From the NCBI GenBank assembly GCA_963851045.1, contig CAWKNC010000002.1, positions 930,001-994,000 of the forward strand: DNA of 64,000 nt, written 5' to 3'. This stretch comes from WHSW01 sp963851045. GTDB taxonomy: Bacteria > Actinomycetota > Thermoleophilia > Solirubrobacterales > 70-9. Both the position numbers and the translations under genes were made by a program. Positions 16,767 through 22,975 of this stretch are shown here, one piece after another. Under the pieces are notes generated by a model. The model had not been told where the DNA came from. It did no database searches and saw only the letters and a program-made list of their open reading frames with translations. Each line of letters opens with the position of its first letter. Within the stretch, counting starts at the first letter, position 1.

Positions 16767-18152
16767 GTGAACGATCAGAGCCCAAGAGTCCGTTTCGCCC
16801 CTTCGCCGACCGGTGCGCTGCACATTGGCGGTGCACGGACGGCGCTCTACAACTGGCTATATGCCCGCGGTAGTCACGGCGTCTTGGTTCTGCGGATCGA
16901 GGACACCGACCGGGAGCGCTCGACGCCGGAGAACGTCGAGCAGATCCTGGACGCTCTGCGATGGCTCGGGCTCGACTGGGACGACGGCCCACTGAGCCAG
17001 GCGGAGCGGGCCGAGCGCCACCGAGCTCGGATCGATGAGCTCGTGGAGGCGGGCCGCGCATACCCGGACACCGCCACGGCCGATGACGTGCGCGCCTACA
17101 AGGTCGCGAACGACAATGCCGGGTATCGCGGAGAGGCGAAGCCGGGGGAGGGGGCGGCGATTCGCCTCCGCGTCCCCGACGAGGGTGAGACGCTCGTCGA
17201 GGATCTGATCCGAGGCCAGGTGAAGTTCGAGAACCGCCTCCAAGACGACTTCGTCATCGCTCGGGGCGACGGAACTCCCCTCTACAACTTCGCGGTTGCC
17301 GTCGACGACGCAGACATGGGGATCACCCACGTCATCCGCGGCGACGACCATCTTTCGAACACGCCGAAGCAGTTGCTGGTGCTTGAGGCACTCGACACAC
17401 CGGTGCCTGCATATGCGCACCTGCCGCTGCTGCACGGGCCCGACGGCAAGAAGCTGTCGAAGCGCCACGGCGCCGCGTCGGTCCAGGAGCTGCGCGCTGC
17501 CGGCTATCTGCCCGCCGCGATTCGCAACTACCTGGCGCTGCTCGGCTGGGGTGCCGACGACGATCAGACGATCCTTGCGACCACCGAGCTCGTCGAGCAG
17601 TTCTCGATTGAGCGAGTGGGCAAGTCCTCAGCGATCTTCGACGAGCGCAAGCTGCGCTGGCTCAACGGCCGCTACATGCGCGAGCTGCCGCTGGACGAGT
17701 ACGTCGATGCGGTCGCCGGCCAGCTCGAGCGGGACGGTCACCGCGAGGCAATCGCCGACCGCGAGCTGCTCGCACGTGCCTGCGCGATCGCACAGGAGAA
17801 GGCCCAGACGCTGTCGGAACTTTGGCCGCTGATCCGCTTTTTGTTCGAGCCGCCGGTCGAGGACGACAAGGCATGGTCGAAGGTGATGGATGCCGAGGCC
17901 ACCGGCAACCTCGCCGCCGCGGCCAAAGTTCTCCGCGAGGTCGAGCCGTTCGACCAGTCCACGATAGAAGCGGCACTGACCCAGGTTCTCGAGCTGCTCG
18001 AGACGAAGCCCGGAAAGCTCTATCAGCCGCTACGCGTTGCGATCACCGGCACCACCGTCTCGCCGGGCATCTTTGAATCGCTAGCCGTTCTCGGCCGAAA
18101 AACGGCTCTGGAGCGCATCGATCTCGCTCTGGCTCGCCTCTCCGGCGCCTGA
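16767..18152 (+). CDS. gltX: Glutamyl-tRNA synthetase
   Basis: 461 residues, a class I aminoacyl-tRNA synthetase charging glutamate. Seen: the HIGH-type motif in FAPSPTGALHIGGARTALYN near the N-terminus, the IRGDDHLSNTPKQ segment, KLSKRHG near residues 229-235, and the C-terminal anticodon-binding region with the usual GTTVSPGIFESLAVLG block. Length is normal. With gatCAB also present at 26.8-30.3 kb, GltX is probably non-discriminating and also makes Glu-tRNA(Gln); that is inferred from known biology. GTG 16767 is chosen because TACGAT lies 6 nt upstream and the motif then starts near residue 9. Confidence 0.97.
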   Translation: MNDQSPRVRFAPSPTGALHIGGARTALYNWLYARGSHGVLVLRIEDTDRERSTPENVEQILDALRWLGLDWDDGPLSQAERAERHRARIDELVEAGRAYPDTATADDVRAYKVANDNAGYRGEAKPGEGAAIRLRVPDEGETLVEDLIRGQVKFENRLQDDFVIARGDGTPLYNFAVAVDDADMGITHVIRGDDHLSNTPKQLLVLEALDTPVPAYAHLPLLHGPDGKKLSKRHGAASVQELRAAGYLPAAIRNYLALLGWGADDDQTILATTELVEQFSIERVGKSSAIFDERKLRWLNGRYMRELPLDEYVDAVAGQLERDGHREAIADRELLARACAIAQEKAQTLSELWPLIRFLFEPPVEDDKAWSKVMDAEATGNLAAAAKVLREVEPFDQSTIEAALTQVLELLETKPGKLYQPLRVAITGTTVSPGIFESLAVLGRKTALERIDLALARLSGA

Positions 18153-18260
18153 CCGAGCGCCTGCAAGCACCATTTCCAGCCGTTCAGGGTTAAACAACCG
18201 CGTCCCGCTGCCGATCTATGGAGAGACCCCGCATGTCGAGGGCCATGGAACGGGCGGAAT

Positions 18261-19328
18261 ATGGGTGGACCGAATAAAAAGACGACTGCGGGTAAGACCG
18301 CTCCCGACGCTCGGGGAAACGGCGTCGGTGGACGGCGGCTGGCCGACGCCTTTGATGCGGTGACCGCGCTACCCGCCTTGGCCGAGGCACGCAGCCGCCT
18401 GGTTGGCCTCTGCCAAAAGCCCGCGAGCTCGTCAAATGAGCTCGCCGAGGCCGTGGAGTCCGATGCGGCTCTCGCGATCGCGATCATGCGCGCGGCCAAC
18501 AACGGCGACGGACCGTCCGGGCGCACCGGTGGCGTCCGCGAGGCGATCGAAGCGCTGAGTGTCGAGCGAGTCCACGGGCTTGCGAACAATCTTGAGACCT
18601 ATGACGTCCTCGAGGCACCGGGCGTCATCGCCGACCGCTGGGAACGCTTCCGGCGCCACGGCGTTGCGGTTCGAGTTGGCGCCGAGCGGGTTGGTGAGCT
18701 GGCCCGTCTACCGCAACGCGACGAGCTCGCGGTCTCCGCGCTGCTGCACGACGTCGGCAAGCTCGTGATCGTCCAGCTCTACGGCGAGCCGCGGGGCGGG
18801 ACCGAGAAGCGCGAGATGCCTGAGGATCGGGTTCGAAACGAGCGCCGCGAGCTCGGCATCGACCACGCCTTGGTCGGCGCCGTGCTGGTGCGCCGTTGGG
18901 GCCTCCCGCCGGTGATCGCGACGGCCATCGAGCGCCACCACTCTCAGGACGCGAGCGGCCACGCTGCCGCGATCCGGCTGGCCGACCTCATCGTCCATCT
19001 TGCGTCGGGCGACCCTGTCTCAACCGATGCGATGCGCGCGACAGCTTCCGCACTCAACATCGACGAGACAGCACTGAGCGGTCTGATGTTCGAGTTTCCA
19101 CACGTTGGCGAGCGCCGGCGTCGGGCCACCGAGCCGTGTCCGCTGTCAACCCGCGAGATCGATGCGCTGCGCGGGCTCGCCGAGGGCAAGGTCTACAAGC
19201 AGATCGCCCAGGAGCTGACCCTCTCGGTCAGCACTGTGCGCACCCACCTCCACAACGTCTACCGCAAGATCGGCGCCGTCGACCGAGCACAGGCCGTGCT
19301 CATCGCGCGCGACAGAGGCTGGCTGTAA
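18261..19328 (+). CDS. HDOD-domain protein with C-terminal LuxR-type HTH
   Basis: 355 residues. Residues about 25-230 form an HDOD-like domain (VTALPALAEARSRLVGLC, AVESDAALAIAIMRAANNG, and an HD motif LLHDVGK at 161-167). Residues about 285-355 are a LuxR/NarL helix-turn-helix (LSTREIDALRGLAEGKVYKQ, SVSTVRTHLHNVYRKIG). HDOD domains usually act as signalling partners; coupling one to a LuxR DNA-binding domain suggests a one-component transcription factor. The HTH resembles those of the regulators at 1916-2504 and 19459-20076. The ATG follows GGGCGGA. The target genes are not evident. Confidence 0.88.
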   Translation: MGGPNKKTTAGKTAPDARGNGVGGRRLADAFDAVTALPALAEARSRLVGLCQKPASSSNELAEAVESDAALAIAIMRAANNGDGPSGRTGGVREAIEALSVERVHGLANNLETYDVLEAPGVIADRWERFRRHGVAVRVGAERVGELARLPQRDELAVSALLHDVGKLVIVQLYGEPRGGTEKREMPEDRVRNERRELGIDHALVGAVLVRRWGLPPVIATAIERHHSQDASGHAAAIRLADLIVHLASGDPVSTDAMRATASALNIDETALSGLMFEFPHVGERRRRATEPCPLSTREIDALRGLAEGKVYKQIAQELTLSVSTVRTHLHNVYRKIGAVDRAQAVLIARDRGWL

Positions 19329-19389
19329 AAAGCGCCCAGTCACGGTTGCGCCGAGAGTAGGCGCGAAGCGCCGGATTACGAGGTAACGA

Positions 19390-19460
19390 CCTGCCGTCCC
19401 TCAACAGAGCGTAACCCCGAGGGAGCGGACGCGAAGCGGAGCATCTCTCGGGAGTGGTTC
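19390..19460 (+). repeat. Dispersed structured element, copy 2 (convergent gap)
   Basis: About 71 nt matching the minus strand of 12624-12692 over most of its length, again in the gap between two convergent genes. CCCGAG and CTCGGG flank the central GGAGCGGACGCG block and can pair. It ends at the stop codon of the minus-strand regulator gene. The first copy likewise abuts a stop codon. Confidence 0.8.
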
Positions 19461-20076
19461 ACTCGATGATGCTGGTCCGCAGTGCGATCGCGACCGCGTG
19501 TGCGCGGTCGCGGGCGGCGAGGCGAGCAAGGAGCCCCTTTGTGTGGCTGCGGATCGTCTCGGTGCTGAGGCCCAGCTTGCCGGCGGCGTCCTCTGTGGAG
19601 AGGCCATCGGCGTAGAGCTGGAGGATCTCGCGCTGGCGCCGGGTTAGGCGGCTTCCGTTGACCCGCTTGGCCGCTGGATCGACGAAGGTCTCGGCGTCAG
19701 CGGCGGCGTCGACGGCGCGAGAGAGCGCCGCGACTGGCGAGTTCTTGGCGACGTAGGCCGTTGCACCGGCGCCGATCGCCTCGCTGGCCGCGTGCTTTTC
19801 CGGGCGGGTCGCGTGAGCGACGATCCCGAGTCCGGGGCGCGCCTTGCGCAGGGCGCGAATCGCGCCGATCCCGCGCAGCGGATTGCCGTCGCTATTGGCC
19901 ATCGGAGCGAGCTCAACGATTGCCACGTCGAAGTCGCCGATCGATGTGATCAGGTCGAGCGCGTCGCGCCCGTCCTCGGCCTCCTCGACCTCCCACCGAT
20001 CACCGAGTAGGCCGCGAACCCCCAGCCGAACTGCGGGTTGCTCGTCGATTACCAGGCAGCGTCGCTCGTCAGTCAA
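19459..20076 (-). CDS. NarL-type response regulator with Glu at the phosphoacceptor site
   Basis: 205 residues. The receiver-like domain (1-120) keeps the acidic pair D11/E12 and the conserved lysine K111 (YVAKNSP), but the phosphoacceptor position reads IVELAP with E55 where an Asp is expected. The C-terminal LuxR HTH (about 140-205: LTRRQREILQLYADGLSTED, then LSTETIRSHTKGLLARL) is intact. A Glu there often mimics the phosphorylated state, so the protein may be constitutively active or phosphorylation-independent; this is inference. No kinase gene is adjacent. GAGG lies 5 nt before the ATG. Confidence 0.88.
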   Translation of the reverse strand: MTDERRCLVIDEQPAVRLGVRGLLGDRWEVEEAEDGRDALDLITSIGDFDVAIVELAPMANSDGNPLRGIGAIRALRKARPGLGIVAHATRPEKHAASEAIGAGATAYVAKNSPVAALSRAVDAAADAETFVDPAAKRVNGSRLTRRQREILQLYADGLSTEDAAGKLGLSTETIRSHTKGLLARLAARDRAHAVAIALRTSIIE

Positions 20077-20280
20077 ATGTTCCTCTGCACCGGGTTGTGC
20101 CTACCGGTCTGATTCCACCGGCTGCGGTCTCCACCCGGTTGACGGCCCTCCAGCGCCGCCTGGGTCCATCGTAACCCGACGCGGTGAAAACAGAACTGCG
20201 ATGCGTCGGTAGGAGCGGGAAATTTGACTCCACGTTCGCTACAAACAGACGCGAATGGCGGCGCAAGCGCGGAGCAGTCG

Positions 20281-20679
20281 ATGATCTCGGTCACCTCGAA
20301 GTCCCGTTACGCCGTCGTCGCGATGGCCGAGCTCGCTCGTTCCGGCGAGGGGCCGGTGCCGATCGCTCAGATCGCCGAGCGCCGCGGGATGCCGGTGCAG
20401 TTCCTCGAGCAACTGTTCTCAACCCTGCGCCGCGACGGGCTTTTGACCAGCCAGCGAGGTGTCAAGGGCGGCTACCGGCTTGCGAAGGCCCCGGACCAGA
20501 TCAGCGTCATCGAGGTCGTTCAGGCGCTCGACGGAAAGGTCGGCGAAGAGGCCCGTGAGGCCGGGGGCATCTGGGCTGAGGGCGTCGAGGCGTTGCGCGA
20601 CGTTTTCGCGAAGACGACAATTGCCGACATTGCCCGCCGCGAGGCTGAGATCACGGGCGCCGGCATTTATTACATCTAG
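20281..20679 (+). CDS. Rrf2-family transcriptional regulator, cysteine-free
   Basis: 132 residues with the Rrf2 winged-helix fold: SVTSKSRYAVVAMAELARSG, PIAQIAERRGMPVQFLEQLF, LLTSQRGVKGGYRLA, then VIEVVQALDG. It has no cysteine at all, so it cannot carry the Fe-S cluster of IscR or NsrR and is closer in logic to CymR, which controls cysteine metabolism through CysK. The cysK-cysE pair starts 580 nt downstream, which supports this role by context. ATG 20281 has GGAG upstream. A strong stem-loop terminator follows. Confidence 0.9.
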   Translation: MISVTSKSRYAVVAMAELARSGEGPVPIAQIAERRGMPVQFLEQLFSTLRRDGLLTSQRGVKGGYRLAKAPDQISVIEVVQALDGKVGEEAREAGGIWAEGVEALRDVFAKTTIADIARREAEITGAGIYYI

Positions 20680-20696
20680 GCCGATCGCCAAAAGAA

Positions 20697-20724
20697 AAGC
20701 GGCCGGCGCAATGGCCGGCCGCTT
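20697..20724. terminator. Bidirectional stem-loop terminator
   Basis: AAGCGGCCGGC and GCCGGCCGCTT form a perfect 11-bp stem with a 6-nt loop, preceded by an A-rich run and followed by CTTGATTCTT. It lies between the convergent Rrf2 and lipoprotein genes and can serve both. Confidence 0.85.
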
Positions 20725-20751
20725 CTTGATTCTTGGGTCCGCTTACGCTGG

Positions 20752-21156
20752 CTACTCGCCAGCGCAGCCCTGGCCGGCCTCGAAGCCGGCGTCGATCAGA
20801 TCCTGTGGCGGTTCGCCGGTCTGGGCGGCCTCCTCGATCGCCGACTGGAGCTCATCGTCGGTGACGGACTCCTCGAGAGCGTCGATGGCGCACTGGGCCT
20901 GCGACTCGGTGAGACCCTGAGCGGTGGTCAGGACCTCGAGTAGCTGCTGGTTGAACTGGTCGCGCAGCTCACTCGCGTCGCCGGTGTCGATATCGCCGGT
21001 GTCCGTGGTTGCCTCGCCGGTGGCTCCGGTCGAGACCGTGGTCGAGCTAGTGGGCTCCTCATCGTCGCCACCACAGGCTGCAAGGCCGAGAACGGCCGTG
21101 CATCCGGCAGCGAGTAGGAGCATGCGCAGGCGCGTGCTGGTGCGTGAATCGGACAT
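20752..21156 (-). CDS. Small secreted lipoprotein, function unknown
   Basis: 134 residues. Signal peptide with a lipobox, VLGLAACGG, so the mature protein starts at Cys and is lipid-anchored outside the membrane. A Thr/Asp/Gly-rich linker follows (TDTGDIDTGD), then a small helical domain of about 70 residues with two Cys (QAQCAIDALEESVTDDELQS, then GCAGE), probably one disulfide. The ATG at 21156 has GGAG 8 nt upstream; the longer start at 21207 would spoil the signal peptide. Divergent from cysK. No family recognised with confidence. Confidence 0.8.
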   Translation of the reverse strand: MSDSRTSTRLRMLLLAAGCTAVLGLAACGGDDEEPTSSTTVSTGATGEATTDTGDIDTGDASELRDQFNQQLLEVLTTAQGLTESQAQCAIDALEESVTDDELQSAIEEAAQTGEPPQDLIDAGFEAGQGCAGE

Positions 21157-21245
21157 GAGGTGTACTCCTTCACCCGGGACGAGACTTCGCTTCCGGATAG
21201 AGATCAAATGGGCCGCGGAAGCGTAGATGAGCGCTCCGACGGCTG

Positions 21246-21251
21246 TACCGT
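21246..21251 (+). promoter_or_regulatory. Putative -10 (TACCGT) of cysK-cysE
   Basis: TACCGT ends 7 nt before the cysK ATG at 21259; the operon transcript would be leaderless. Confidence 0.4.
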
Positions 21252-21258
21252 GAGACCA

Positions 21259-22206
21259 ATGAGTTCTGAGATTTCAAGCACCGCACGAAGGCCTGCGGTC
21301 GAGGCGTCCGCGCTCATCGGCGAGACGCCGACCGTCGAGCTTGGCCGCCTCACGAAGGGTCTTGGCGCGAGCGTCTTCGCCAAGCTCGAATATCTCAATC
21401 CCGGTGGGTCGGTCAAGGACCGGATCGGGGCTTCGATGATCGACGCCGCCGAGCGCGACGGTTTGCTCGAGCCAGGTGGGCTGATCGTTGAGCCGACCAG
21501 CGGCAACACCGGCATCGCCCTGGCGATGATCTGCGCTGCGCGGGGCTACGAGCTCGTGCTCACGCTTCCGGAGGGAATGAGCCGGGAGCGGACCAAGCTG
21601 TTGCGCGCGTATGGGGCGGAGGTCCACGAGACGCCGTCGCTGGGCGGGATGGGCGAGGCCATCAGGCTGGCGGAGAAGATCGTCGCCGAACGCGGAGCGT
21701 TCATGCCGCAGCAGTTCGCAAACCCGGCCAATCCCGAGATCCATCGACGAACGACGGCGGAGGAGCTGTGGCGCGACCTCGACGGCGAGATCGACGCCTT
21801 TGTCACCGGCGTCGGCACCGGCGGCACGGTCACGGGCGTGGGGCAGGTGCTGAAGGAGCGCAATCCCGAGGCGCTGGTGATGGCGGTCGAGCCCGCCGCC
21901 TCGCCCGTACTCTCAGGGGGCCTCCCGGGACCGCACAAGATTCAGGGCATCGGTGCCGGATTCGTCCCAGACGTCCTCGACCGGTCGGTGATCGATGAGA
22001 TCTGCGCGGTGGATGACGAGGCGGCGCTTGAAGCGGCTCGGGCGGCCGGACATCGCGAGGGGCTGCTCATCGGAATTTCAGCCGGTGCCGCGTTCCACGC
22101 CGCGCTCGAGCTCGCCGCGCGTCCGGAGATGGACGGCAAGAGGATCGTCACGATCGCCTGCGACGGCGGGGAGCGCTACATGTCGCTGCCATTCTTCGCC
22201 GAGTAG
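21259..22206 (+). CDS. cysK: Cysteine synthase (O-acetylserine sulfhydrylase)
   Basis: 315 residues, a PLP fold-type II enzyme. Seen: the PLP lysine K53 in GGSVKDRIG, the substrate loop TSGNTG near 80-85, the GTGGT phosphate-binding turn, and the PHKIQGIGAGFVP segment typical of CysK. It makes cysteine from O-acetylserine and sulfide. cysE, which makes O-acetylserine, starts 2 nt after the stop, so they form an operon and probably a cysteine synthase complex. The C-terminus of the downstream CysE does not end in the usual Ile, so complex formation by the known CysE-tail mechanism is uncertain. Confidence 0.97.
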   Translation: MSSEISSTARRPAVEASALIGETPTVELGRLTKGLGASVFAKLEYLNPGGSVKDRIGASMIDAAERDGLLEPGGLIVEPTSGNTGIALAMICAARGYELVLTLPEGMSRERTKLLRAYGAEVHETPSLGGMGEAIRLAEKIVAERGAFMPQQFANPANPEIHRRTTAEELWRDLDGEIDAFVTGVGTGGTVTGVGQVLKERNPEALVMAVEPAASPVLSGGLPGPHKIQGIGAGFVPDVLDRSVIDEICAVDDEAALEAARAAGHREGLLIGISAGAAFHAALELAARPEMDGKRIVTIACDGGERYMSLPFFAE

Positions 22207-22208
22207 CC

Positions 22209-22943
22209 GTGTTGGGCCTGGGGACATTCCGGCGTGTGATGCGCGAGATCGGCTCCGACGTCGCCTCGGCACGCGATCGCGATCCAGCCGCGCGCGGAGT
22301 CGGGACCGTCGAGATCCTCGCCAGCTGGGCGGGGGTCCAAGCGCTTCTCGCACACCGCGTCTCGCACGCCCTGTACGAGTCAGGTGTGCCCATGGCCCCA
22401 CGCGCGATCTCCTTCGCGAGCCGCTCGGTGACCGGGATCGAGATCCATCCCGCGGCGAGGATCGGCGGTGAGTTCTTCATCGACCATGGCTCAGGCGTCG
22501 TGATCGGCGAAACCGCCGAGATCGGCGACCGCGTGACCCTCTATCAGGGCGTCACGCTCGGCGGCACCGGCTTCGCACGCGGCAAGCGCCATCCCACGGT
22601 CGGCGACGATGTCACGATCGGCTCGGGCGCAAAGCTCCTTGGCCCGGTCACGGTCGGGCACGGGGCCAAGGTCGGTGCGAACACAGTTGTGATCGAGGAT
22701 GTTCCGGCGAACTCGACCGTCGTCGGCAACCCGGGTCATCCCGTCCGCGTCGAGGGCAAGCGCCCCGAGGGGCCCGACGCCGACTGGATTCATCTGCCCG
22801 ACCCTGTGGCCGACGCGATCAAGACCCTTGCCGACCGGATCGGGCTTCTCGAGAGCCGGCTCGGCGAACTTGACGGCAAGCCCGCTGAGGGCGAGCTCAA
22901 GCGGCTGCATCCACGCCAGGGGCCTTCTTCGGCCGGTGGCTGA
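22209..22943 (+). CDS. cysE: Serine O-acetyltransferase
   Basis: 244 residues. An N-terminal helical segment (about 1-60) is followed by left-handed parallel beta-helix hexapeptide repeats (IEIHPAARIGGEFFIDHGSG, VVIGETAEIGDRVTLYQGVT) with the catalytic DHG histidine, and LGGTGFARGKRHPTVGDDV. It acetylates serine with acetyl-CoA, feeding CysK next to it. The C-terminus is extended by about 50 charged residues ending GPSSAGG, unlike CysE proteins that end in Ile to dock into CysK. GTG 22209 directly follows the cysK stop. Confidence 0.95.
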   Translation: MLGLGTFRRVMREIGSDVASARDRDPAARGVGTVEILASWAGVQALLAHRVSHALYESGVPMAPRAISFASRSVTGIEIHPAARIGGEFFIDHGSGVVIGETAEIGDRVTLYQGVTLGGTGFARGKRHPTVGDDVTIGSGAKLLGPVTVGHGAKVGANTVVIEDVPANSTVVGNPGHPVRVEGKRPEGPDADWIHLPDPVADAIKTLADRIGLLESRLGELDGKPAEGELKRLHPRQGPSSAGG

Positions 22944-22959
22944 GCGCCGAGGCCGGGAC

Positions 22960-22965
22960 TATCCT
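22960..22965 (+). promoter_or_regulatory. Putative -10 (TATCCT) of pcrA-folD
   Basis: TATCCT ends 10 nt before the TTG at 22976. Confidence 0.35.
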
Positions 22966-22975
22966 CGGCCTCGGA

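Noticed and set aside
20077..20280. Divergent gap before the Rrf2 gene searched for an operator or promoter
   Set aside because: TTGACT at about 20224 lacks a correctly spaced -10, and no clear inverted repeat is seen.
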